DNA of 5,398 bases, from assembly GCA_902489295.1 (NCBI GenBank), contig CABTZM010000143.1:1-5398 (forward strand). Reading direction: 5' to 3'. The DNA comes from an uncultured Collinsella sp. (GTDB taxonomy: Bacteria; Actinomycetota; Coriobacteriia; Coriobacteriales; Coriobacteriaceae). Under the pieces are notes generated by a model, which worked only from the letters and a program-made list of their open reading frames with translations, had not been told where the DNA came from and did no database searches. The position numbers and the translations under genes were made by a program. Shown here piece by piece: positions 1 through 5,049 of the stretch. The stretch's first letter is position 1. Every line of letters starts with the position of its first letter.

Positions 1-631
1 CGAGCACGTAGCCGCGCGTGGCGATTGAAAGCGCCATCTGGGCGTTCTGCTCGACCAGAAGCACCGTGGTACCGGCCTTGTGCAGGTCCTCGACAATCTG
101 GAAGATCTGCTCAATCAGAATCGGCGCCAGACCCATGGAAGGCTCATCGAGCATGAGCAGCTTGGGGTTGCTCATAAGGGCGCGCCCCATAACGAGCATC
201 TGCTGTTCGCCGCCCGAAAGGGTGCCGGCGACCTGGCGACGGCGCTCCTTAAGGCGCGGGAACTGCTCGTAGACGCGCTCAAGGCCCGGAGCCACCGTGG
301 ACTTGGGCTGCGTGTAGGCGCCCATCTCCAGGTTCTCCTCGACCGTCATCTGCAAAAAGGCGCGACGGCCCTCGGGAACCTGGGCCAGGCCCTTGCCCAC
401 CAGTTTATCGGCAGGCGTATGGGTAATGTCCTCGCCCATAAACTTGATGGAGCCGGTCTTGGAACGCAGCAGGCCCGAGACGGTTTTAAGCGTCGTGGAC
501 TTACCGGCGCCGTTCGCGCCGATCAGGGCCACGATCTCGCCCTCGTTGACGTTAAAGGAGATGTCCTTGATGGCGTGGATAGCGCCGTACCAGACGTTGA
601 TGTTGTAGACGGAAAGCATCGGCTCTGCCAT
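1..631 (-). CDS. livF: LivF-type branched-chain amino-acid ABC transporter ATP-binding protein (3' end outside window)
   Basis: This is one of the two cytoplasmic ATPases that energise LivH-LivM. I translated 210 residues by hand; LivF proteins are usually about 235 residues, so roughly 25 C-terminal residues lie beyond the window edge. Motifs in order are Walker A GANGAGKST at 38-46, the Q-loop glutamine in AQVPEGR at Q84, an ABC signature LSGGEQ at 138-143, Walker B LLMLDEPS with D162 and E163, and the switch region LVEQN at 192-196. The AQVPEGR and EPSMGLAP motifs are typical of LivF. The usual H-loop histidine is glutamine (Q195), which is normal for LivF and suggests an asymmetric ATPase pair with LivG. 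The ATG (631-629) follows the livG stop codon with no gap, and a GGGGGAG ribosome binding site lies inside the end of livG, so translational coupling is likely. No terminator is visible, because the gene end is missing. Confidence 0.96.
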   Translation of the reverse strand, partial: MAEPMLSVYNINVWYGAIHAIKDISFNVNEGEIVALIGANGAGKSTTLKTVSGLLRSKTGSIKFMGEDITHTPADKLVGKGLAQVPEGRRAFLQMTVEENLEMGAYTQPKSTVAPGLERVYEQFPRLKERRRQVAGTLSGGEQQMLVMGRALMSNPKLLMLDEPSMGLAPILIEQIFQIVEDLHKAGTTVLLVEQNAQMALSIATRGYVL

Positions 632-1492
632 TTAGTTCTCCCCCTTATCCTGCTTGCCCAGATATGCCTCAATTACGGCATCGTTGTTCTGGATCTCCTC
701 GGCCGTGCCCTTGGCGATGACCTTACCAAAGTTGAGCACGCAGATGCCCTCGCAGATGTTCATGACGAGCGACATATCATGCTCGATAAGCATAATGGCG
801 ATGCCAAAAGTGTCGCGGATCTTGACGATGTTCTCCATGAGCTCCGCGGTCTCGGACGGGTTCATGCCGGCGGCAGGCTCGTCGAGCAGCAGCAGTTTGG
901 GGTTGGTGGCAAGCGCGCGGACGATCTCCAGACGACGCTGGGCGCCGTAAGGCAGCGAGCCGGCCTGCTCGTTTGCCAGGTGCTCCATATCAAAGATGGA
1001 CAGCAGCTCCATGGCGCGCTCGTGGGCGGCCTTCTCGTGCTTCCAGTACGTCGGCAGACGCAGCACGCCCTCAAAACCAGAGTAGCGCTCCTGGTTGTGC
1101 AGACCGACCTTGACGTTGTCCTCCACCGTCATGGTGTTGAACAGGCGAATGTTCTGGAACGTACGGGCGATACCCATACGGTTGACCTGGTAGACGGACT
1201 TGCCCGAGGTGTCCTCGCCGTCGAGCAGGATAGTACCGTGCGTGGGCTGGTACACCTTGGTGAGCAGGTTGAAGACCGTGGTCTTACCGGCACCGTTGGG
1301 ACCGATCAGACCGGCGATCTCGGTCTTACCGATGGTCAGGCTAAAGTCGTCGACTGCCTTAAGGCCGCCAAATTCAATGCCCAAGTGGATGCACTCGAGC
1401 GCCGGGCGCTGGCCCAGGTCGCGGTCGGGAACGATGGCGCCAGAAGGATACGGGACCATCTTGCCCTTGTTGAACTCAAACTTACTGGGCAT
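632..1492 (-). CDS. livG: LivG-type branched-chain amino-acid ABC transporter ATP-binding protein
   Basis: This is the second ATPase subunit, 286 residues. It has Walker A GPNGAGKTT at 64-72, Q-loop TFQN with Q113, a family-typical relaxed signature LPYGAQRRLEI at 180-190, Walker B LLLLDEP with D204 and E205, and the H-loop histidine H238 in MLIEHDM. The C-terminal stretch ending in EAYLG is characteristic of LivG. I chose the ATG at 1492-1490 because a perfect AAGGAGGT sits 8 bases upstream. An in-frame ATG at 1519 would place that site inside the coding region and add an unlikely MLPRRRWQP leader. The gene overlaps the end of livM by 11 bases and abuts livF, consistent with a coupled operon. 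About 30 residues precede the first ABC strand (ALECIHLGIEF), so the protein is longer than the usual 255 or so residues. The role of this polar N-terminal tail is unknown. Confidence 0.96.
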   Translation of the reverse strand: MPSKFEFNKGKMVPYPSGAIVPDRDLGQRPALECIHLGIEFGGLKAVDDFSLTIGKTEIAGLIGPNGAGKTTVFNLLTKVYQPTHGTILLDGEDTSGKSVYQVNRMGIARTFQNIRLFNTMTVEDNVKVGLHNQERYSGFEGVLRLPTYWKHEKAAHERAMELLSIFDMEHLANEQAGSLPYGAQRRLEIVRALATNPKLLLLDEPAAGMNPSETAELMENIVKIRDTFGIAIMLIEHDMSLVMNICEGICVLNFGKVIAKGTAEEIQNNDAVIEAYLGKQDKGEN

Positions 1493-2561
1493 CGGCTGCC
1501 ACCTCCTTCTTGGGAGCAAAGCGATCCTTAATGCGTGCGAAGAACGCCTTGAGCTGCGGGTTGTTGGTAAAGATCATGACCAGGATCAGCACGATGGCGT
1601 AGATGAGCATGCGGTAGTCCGAGAACTGACGGAGCAGCTCGGGAAGCACCGTGAGCAACGCCGCCGCGATGACGGAGCCGCGCATATTGCCCAGACCACC
1701 CAGGACCACGAACACCAGGATGAGGATGGACGTGTTGAAGTCGAACTTGGTGGCGGAGAGCTGCGAGAAGTTACCGCCGAAGAGGGCTCCGGCAGCACCG
1801 GCGAGAGCGGCGGAAACCACGAAGGCGATCATGCGGTACTGGGTGACGGAGATACCCACGGACTCGGCAGCGATCTTGTTGTCGCGCACGGCCATAATGG
1901 CACGGCCGGTACGGCTGCGAACCAGGTTGAGTACAATCACGAGCGCGACCATGACCAGGATGGCGCCGGCAAGGAAAGTCGAATAGGTCGACACGCCCGA
2001 TGCGCCCTGCGCGCCCTTGATGATGGCGGTGCCGTCCTCGAGCAGGTGCAGGTCGTCGATCGTGGAGTTACCCGTGATGTTAAAGATTACATGCAGGCCG
2101 CGGGAGTCGACGCCCACGATAAGGCAGGTGACGATCTCTTTGATGATCTCGCCAAAAGCCAAGGTCACGATGGCCAGATAGTCGCCGCTCAGGCGCAGGA
2201 CCGGGATGCCGATCAAGAAGCCCAGGATGGCGGCAGCGATGGCGCCGACCACGATACTGATGATAAGGCGCACCGGATCGGAGGGAACGGCGCTCTCGAG
2301 GGCGACCGCGGTAACGATGCCCGTATAGGCGCCGACGCTCATAAAGCCCGCGTGGCCCAGCGACAAGTCGCCCGCGATGCCGACGACGAGGTTAAGGGAG
2401 ATGGCCATGACGATATAGGCCGTGATGGGAACCAGCTGACCGGCGATCATGCGCGGAATCATATGGTTGGACTGCATAAAGAACACGATGGCGAAGGCCA
2501 CGATGCACATGGCGTACGTGACAAAGTCGTGACGCGTCTGTTTGTCTTTAAGAAACTTCAT
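1482..2561 (-). CDS. livM: LivM-type branched-chain amino-acid ABC transporter permease
   Basis: This is an integral membrane subunit of the translocation channel, partnering LivH. From the ATG at 2561 it has 359 residues, with hydrophobic segments at about 14-32, 41-62, 98-120, 127-150, 192-214, 243-263, 278-308 and 317-332. Family hallmarks are the LNLVVGIAGDLSLGHAGF region (56-73), the cytoplasmic ATPase-contact loop GRAIMAVRDNKIAAESVGI (219-237) and GGLGNMRGS (288-296). A hydrophilic stretch at about 152-190 between membrane segments probably faces outward toward the receptor. A lysine- and arginine-rich tail ends the protein. The start is ambiguous. A GTG directly after the livH stop (2570) would add three residues, but the ATG has a better AGGTGA ribosome binding site at 2572-2567, five bases away. 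It overlaps livG by 11 bases. Confidence 0.95.
   Translation of the reverse strand: MKFLKDKQTRHDFVTYAMCIVAFAIVFFMQSNHMIPRMIAGQLVPITAYIVMAISLNLVVGIAGDLSLGHAGFMSVGAYTGIVTAVALESAVPSDPVRLIISIVVGAIAAAILGFLIGIPVLRLSGDYLAIVTLAFGEIIKEIVTCLIVGVDSRGLHVIFNITGNSTIDDLHLLEDGTAIIKGAQGASGVSTYSTFLAGAILVMVALVIVLNLVRSRTGRAIMAVRDNKIAAESVGISVTQYRMIAFVVSAALAGAAGALFGGNFSQLSATKFDFNTSILILVFVVLGGLGNMRGSVIAAALLTVLPELLRQFSDYRMLIYAIVLILVMIFTNNPQLKAFFARIKDRFAPKKEVAADAQ
1501..1508 (-). promoter_or_regulatory. livG ribosome binding site (AAGGAGGT) inside the end of livM
   Basis: A full-length anti-16S match AAGGAGGT sits in the last codons of livM, eight bases before the livG ATG at 1492. It sets the livG start and shows how the overlapping genes are both translated. 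Confidence 0.85.
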
Positions 2562-2570
2562 AACGCTCAC

Positions 2571-3452
2571 CTACACCTTCTCGGGGACGTACTTGCCCAA
2601 GAGGCCGGCAGGCTTGACGAGCAGGACGATGATCAGAACGCCAAAGACGATGGAGTTGGCAAGGCTCGTGGAAATGTATGCCTGCGCCATCGCTTCGATG
2701 ATGCCGATGAGAATGCCACCGACAAAGGCGCCGGGGATGGAGCCGATACCGCCGAAGACGGCGGCGTCGAAGGCCTTGATGCCAGGCATGGCGCCCGTGG
2801 TGGGCTGCAGGACCGGCGAGTAGGAGCACAGGAGCACACCGGCGATGGCGGCAAGGGCAGAGCCGATGGCAAACGTCATCGAGATGGTGCGGTTGACGTT
2901 GATGCCCATGAGCTGAGCGGCGGCTTTGTCCTCGGACACGGCGCGCATGGCTTTGCCCATCTTGGTCTTACCTGTAAAGAACATCAGGCCGGCCATGATA
3001 ACCAGGCAGGCGACGATGGTGACGAGCGAAACGGCGCTTACATTGAACTTGGCCAAGAACTCCGGCACCTGGAAGGTGACGAGCGAAGTGAAGTTCTTGG
3101 GCGTGGCGCCCCACAGAAGCTGCGCGGCGTTCTGCAGGAAGTAAGACACGCCGATGGCCGTGATCAGAACGGCCAGCGGGCCCGCCTGACGCAGCGGCTT
3201 GTATGCCAGACCCTCGATGAGAACACCGAGAACGGTACAGACCACACAAGAGAGAATTACAGATGCCCAGCCCGGGAGGCCGAGATACGACGTGGCGCAG
3301 AACGAGACATAGGCACCGACCATGATAACGTCGCCGTGAGCGAAGTTCAGCATCTTGGCGATGCCATAGACCATGGTGTAGCCCAACGCGATGATGGCGT
3401 AGACGCTGCCCATGGACAGGCCGTTGACCAGGTATTGGATAAAGACCGTCAT
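2571..3452 (-). CDS. livH: LivH-type branched-chain amino-acid ABC transporter permease
   Basis: This is the other membrane channel subunit, 293 residues, a usual length for LivH. The N-terminus MTVFIQYLVNGLSMGSVYAI and the following ALGYTMVYGIAKMLNFAHGD (22-41) are the classic family opening. The ATPase-contact loop is GKAMRAVSEDKAAAQLMGI (166-184), and a second conserved block FGGIGSIPGAFVGG lies at 233-246. Hydrophobic segments alternate throughout, at about 12-32, 42-58, 62-82, 92-112, 142-160, 190-210, 232-256 and 264-286. I chose the ATG at 3452 because AAGGGGG lies 9 bases upstream. The ATG at 3461 abuts that site too closely, and the open frame reaching 3545 would run through intergenic hairpins with no family similarity. 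It is the first gene of the compact livHMGF block and is separated from livJ by 139 bases. Confidence 0.96.
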   Translation of the reverse strand: MTVFIQYLVNGLSMGSVYAIIALGYTMVYGIAKMLNFAHGDVIMVGAYVSFCATSYLGLPGWASVILSCVVCTVLGVLIEGLAYKPLRQAGPLAVLITAIGVSYFLQNAAQLLWGATPKNFTSLVTFQVPEFLAKFNVSAVSLVTIVACLVIMAGLMFFTGKTKMGKAMRAVSEDKAAAQLMGINVNRTISMTFAIGSALAAIAGVLLCSYSPVLQPTTGAMPGIKAFDAAVFGGIGSIPGAFVGGILIGIIEAMAQAYISTSLANSIVFGVLIIVLLVKPAGLLGKYVPEKV

Positions 3453-3498
3453 GTTCCACATCCCCCTTTCGAATAGGTTTCCAGTTAATGTATGAAAC

Positions 3499-3518
3499 AG
3501 GGACGTTACACTGTCCCT
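3499..3518 (-). other. Third stem-loop (AGGGAC/GUCCCU) upstream of livH
   Basis: AGGGAC (3518-3513) and GUCCCU (3504-3499) form a perfect six-pair stem around an eight-base loop, followed by GUUUCAU. It lies 46 bases before the livH start codon and outside its ribosome binding site. It may be the last element of a partial terminator cluster, or a DNA palindrome recognised by a regulator, because the AGGGAC-TGTAACG half recurs upstream of livJ. Confidence 0.4.
3504..3518 (-). repeat. Copy 2 of AGGGAC-N-TGTAACG motif
   Basis: The minus strand reads AGGGAC, AG, TGTAACG, in the same orientation as the copy at 5008-4993. This copy overlaps the stem-loop at 3499-3518. Confidence 0.4.
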
Positions 3519-3528
3519 AGATACCAAG

Positions 3529-3560
3529 CAAGCAGGGAAGGCCAAAACCTCCCCTGCTTG
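3529..3560 (-). other. Strong 13-pair stem-loop between livJ and livH
   Basis: CAAGCAGGGGAGG (3560-3548) pairs with CCUUCCCUGCUUG (3541-3529) over a six-base UUUUGG loop. The 13 pairs are uninterrupted in the minus-strand RNA, with one G.U wobble; on the plus strand that position is an A.C mismatch, so the fold favours the liv transcript. No U-run follows, so it is not a classical terminator. It could protect the 3' end of a processed livJ mRNA or mark a processing point, giving more receptor than permease. Confidence 0.6.
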
Positions 3561-3565
3561 GGATC

Positions 3566-3590
3566 AAAACCGCTCTATGTAAGGCGGCTT
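3566..3590 (-). terminator. Stem-loop with short U-run just after livJ stop; possible leaky terminator
   Basis: In the liv transcript, AAGCCGC (3590-3584) pairs with GCGGUUU (3573-3567) around a 10-base loop, giving 7 pairs including one G.U. The 3' arm ends in UUUU (3569-3566). It starts one base after the livJ stop codon. The short U-run and large loop make it a weak rho-independent terminator at best, so partial read-through into livH is expected. This is the first of three consecutive hairpins in the livJ-livH gap. Confidence 0.4.
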
Positions 3591-3591
3591 A

Positions 3592-4779
3592 TTAGGCCTG
3601 TACGTACTTGCCGTCGGTGATGACGTACGCCGTGGGCTCCTTCTGGACCTGGCCCTTATCGTTCCAGGTGAGCTTGCCGGTCAGACCGTCAACGGTAATC
3701 TTGAGCATAGCCTTAGGCAGCTTCTCGGCGACCTCGGTCGGGTCGGCGTCGACACCAAGACCGGCCTCCTCGAGGGCCTCGGCCACCGCGTGCACGCCGT
3801 CGTAAGCGTCGGCGGCAAACTGGTCCGGAGTCTCGCCATACTTATCCTTGTAAGCGTTGACGAAGTCGGCGTTCTTCTCGTCGTCGGCGGAGAACGGGGT
3901 CATGAGCAGCAGACCCTCGGCAAGAGAGGTGTCGAAGCCCTCAACGCCCAGGATGCCGTCCATGCCGTCGCAGCCCATCATCTTGACGTCGTAGCCCATG
4001 TCCTTGGCGTTCTTGAGCAGGACGGACGCCGGCGTGTAGTAGATCGGCGCAAAGATCATGGTAGCGCCGGCCTGCTTGGCCTTGGTGAGCTGGTTGGTAA
4101 AGCTCGTGGCGGAGTCGTCCTTAAAGGTCTCCTCGTCAACAATCTCGAGCTTGGATTTAGCGGCCTGAACCTTAAAGGAATCTGCGATGCCCGAAGAATA
4201 GGCGTCGCCGGAGTTATAGAACAGCACGAACTTCTCGTCCGCATACTTCTGCGCCAGGAACTTGGCAGCGTTGACGCCCTGGTTGGGATCGGTAAAGCAA
4301 ACCTGGAAGACGCAATCCTTGCCCTTGGTGACGTCCTCGGAGGACGCGGACGGAGTGATCATGAACGTCTCGGGGTCGTTACCGCACTCGGCGGCAACGG
4401 CAACCGACGCACCCGTGGTGGTCGGGCCGACGAGGGCCTGCATGCCCCAGTCGAGCAGGGTGTTAAAGGCGTTGACGGCCTTCTCGCCGTCGGCCTGGTC
4501 ATCCTCGGCCTTGCTGGCAAGCGGCAGCTCCTTGGTCGAGAAATCCTTGCAGCCAAGCTCGACACCCTGGGTAACGGACTTGCCGTAGGACGCGTTGGCG
4601 CCGGTCAGCGGGCCGATGGTGCCGATCTTAAACGAAGCGTCGCCCGAAGCGGAACCGCTGTCGCCGCCGTTGGAGGAGCAGCCAGCTAGAATAGACATCG
4701 CCCCCAGACCTGCTGCGCTCGCGATAACGCTCCTGCGATTCATAACAGGGTTCAATGACTTACCGGTGAGGCTCGACAT
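3592..4779 (-). CDS. livJ: Branched-chain amino-acid ABC transporter substrate-binding lipoprotein (LivJ type)
   Basis: This is the extracellular receptor of the transporter, 395 residues, with a Leu/Ile/Val-binding-protein type I fold (Peripla_BP_6-like). The N-terminus has NRRSVIAS at 14-21, a hydrophobic stretch, and the lipobox LAGC (31-34). Cys34 should be lipidated, followed by a Ser/Gly/Asp linker to about 49. The Arg-Arg pair with following hydrophobic residues looks like a twin-arginine signal, though Sec export is also possible. The mature domain starts FKIGTIGPLTG (50-60) and includes VGPTTTGAS (117-124), ITPSAS (141-146), YNSGDAYSSG (188-197) and FAADAYDGVHA (321-331). It ends with the family-typical GLTGKLTWNDKGQ. 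The ATG at 4779 has an AGGAGA site five bases upstream, whereas the in-frame ATG at 4743 has none. The ligand could be leucine, isoleucine, valine or another amino acid; the sequence does not settle it. Confidence 0.95.
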   Translation of the reverse strand: MSSLTGKSLNPVMNRRSVIASAAGLGAMSILAGCSSNGGDSGSASGDASFKIGTIGPLTGANASYGKSVTQGVELGCKDFSTKELPLASKAEDDQADGEKAVNAFNTLLDWGMQALVGPTTTGASVAVAAECGNDPETFMITPSASSEDVTKGKDCVFQVCFTDPNQGVNAAKFLAQKYADEKFVLFYNSGDAYSSGIADSFKVQAAKSKLEIVDEETFKDDSATSFTNQLTKAKQAGATMIFAPIYYTPASVLLKNAKDMGYDVKMMGCDGMDGILGVEGFDTSLAEGLLLMTPFSADDEKNADFVNAYKDKYGETPDQFAADAYDGVHAVAEALEEAGLGVDADPTEVAEKLPKAMLKITVDGLTGKLTWNDKGQVQKEPTAYVITDGKYVQA

Positions 4780-4784
4780 GCGGC

Positions 4785-4790
4785 TCTCCT
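4785..4790 (-). promoter_or_regulatory. livJ ribosome binding site (AGGAGA)
   Basis: AGGAGA lies five bases before the ATG at 4779 and decides that start over the in-frame ATG at 4743, which has only CCCTGTT in front of it. Confidence 0.75.
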
Positions 4791-4800
4791 CTCAAATCTC

Positions 4801-4821
4801 GTCGGGTTTCGGTTACCCAAC
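4801..4821 (-). other. Leader hairpin just upstream of the livJ ribosome binding site
   Basis: GUUGGGU (4821-4815) pairs with ACCCGAC (4807-4801) around a seven-base loop, with one G.U that would be a C.A mismatch on the other strand. It ends ten bases before the AGGAGA ribosome binding site, which is left free. It could stabilise the mRNA 5' end. No known riboswitch architecture is recognised and no leader peptide with Leu/Ile/Val codons is evident. Confidence 0.4.
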
Positions 4822-4832
4822 AGGCCATCCTT

Positions 4833-4846
4833 CGCCGTGTTCGGCG
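4833..4846 (-). other. Small hairpin in the livJ leader (CGCCG-loop-CGGCG)
   Basis: CGCCG and CGGCG form a perfect five-pair G/C stem closed by a four-base AACA loop in the liv transcript. It lies just downstream of the candidate start point. No U-run follows, so it would affect mRNA stability or folding rather than termination. Confidence 0.4.
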
Positions 4847-4854
4847 TTCGCAAA

Positions 4855-4883
4855 ATAGTAGACGCTTTAGTTGAGAAAAGTGG
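4855..4883 (-). promoter_or_regulatory. Candidate livJ promoter with -10 TACTAT and no recognisable -35
   Basis: On the minus strand TACTAT (4860-4855) matches the -10 consensus at five of six positions. With a 17-base spacer the -35 would fall at 4883-4878, where the sequence is CCACTT and does not resemble TTGACA. Transcription would then start near 4848 and give a leader of about 70 bases. The poor -35, overlain by an inverted repeat, would fit a promoter that needs an activator. This is inferred from sequence only, and other A/T-rich hexamers such as CATAAT at about 4929-4924 are possible. Confidence 0.3.
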
Positions 4884-4902
4884 CGATTATTTCAACTTTT
4901 CT
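4874..4902. promoter_or_regulatory. 8-base inverted repeat, candidate operator at livJ promoter
   Basis: AGAAAAGT (4874-4881) and ACTTTTCT (4895-4902) are perfect reverse complements separated by 13 bases. An overlapping second dyad, AGTTGA (4869-4874) and TCAACT (4892-4897), shares the same segment. The site covers the expected -35 position of the candidate livJ promoter. A regulator binding site is a reasonable reading, but A/T-rich DNA produces such dyads by chance fairly often. Confidence 0.35.
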
Positions 4903-4992
4903 TTTGTTTTGTCCGTTTATCCATAATTATGCGTATTTCTATTGGTTTATGCAGTTTAGCCACTTTATTGTGTGAAAGTAATGTTTCCATTC

Positions 4993-5008
4993 CGTTACAA
5001 GCGTCCCT
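4993..5008 (-). repeat. Copy 1 of AGGGAC-N-TGTAACG motif
   Basis: The minus strand reads AGGGAC, GCT, TGTAACG. The same blocks with a two-base spacer occur at 3518-3504 in the livJ-livH gap. Here the second palindromic arm (GTCCCT) is absent, so this copy is not a hairpin. Confidence 0.4.
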
Positions 5009-5014
5009 GCCCTG

Positions 5015-5046
5015 AATAAAACGGCCTCACCGGTCGCACTTTTGCG
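5015..5046 (-). terminator. Weak terminator-like structure after the upstream receptor gene
   Basis: Just after the stop codon, CGCA/UGCG (5046-5043 with 5038-5035) forms a four-pair hairpin. It is followed by a short CGG/CCG stem (5032-5030 with 5024-5022) and the run UUUUAUU (5021-5015). The U-run is convincing but the stems are short, so termination is probably partial. Confidence 0.3.
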
Positions 5047-5049
5047 CAC

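Larger units (their letters stand above)
4780..5049 (-). promoter_or_regulatory. AT-rich intergenic region between the two receptor genes; likely livJ promoter and leader
   Basis: These 270 bases have no credible gene. The segment at about 4850-4990 is markedly richer in A/T than the surrounding genes, as expected of a promoter. The parts nearest livJ (4781-4850) form a leader with two hairpins and the AGGAGA ribosome binding site. The part nearest the upstream receptor (5015-5046) has weak terminator-like structure. The region therefore probably lets livJ and the downstream transporter genes be transcribed separately from the first receptor, though read-through cannot be excluded. Confidence 0.6.

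Noticed and set aside
192..213. Glutamine instead of histidine in the LivF H-loop as a defect
   Set aside because: The positions correspond to the LivF motif VEQN (encoded near 55-41); glutamine here is normal for LivF proteins, so it is not evidence of a broken ATPase.
1493..1519. Upstream ATG giving a 295-residue LivG
   Set aside because: It would encode the AAGGAGGT ribosome binding site as protein and lacks a good site of its own; the start at 1492 is far better.
80..1531. 483-codon plus-strand open frame opposite livF and livG
   Set aside because: Antisense shadow produced by strong G/C third-position bias; the minus-strand frames carry complete Walker A, signature and Walker B motifs.
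1200..3476. 758-codon plus-strand open frame opposite livG, livM and livH
   Set aside because: It is fully antisense to three well-supported family genes. Its product is an Asp/His/Gly/Arg-rich string with no domain, as expected from reading G/C-ending codons backwards; no ribosome binding site or promoter was seen.
3453..3545. N-terminal extension of LivH to 3545
   Set aside because: The extra 31 residues run through the intergenic hairpins and do not resemble LivH, whose normal N-terminus starts at the ATG at 3452 with its own AAGGGGG site.
3790..4689. 299-codon plus-strand open frame opposite livJ
   Set aside because: Antisense shadow with low-complexity Gly/Val/Leu/Arg content; livJ on the other strand has signal peptide, lipobox and full family domain.
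4780..5049. Riboswitch or leader-peptide attenuator upstream of livJ
   Set aside because: No known riboswitch core was recognised, no short frame rich in Leu/Ile/Val codons, and no terminator with a U-run close to the livJ start.
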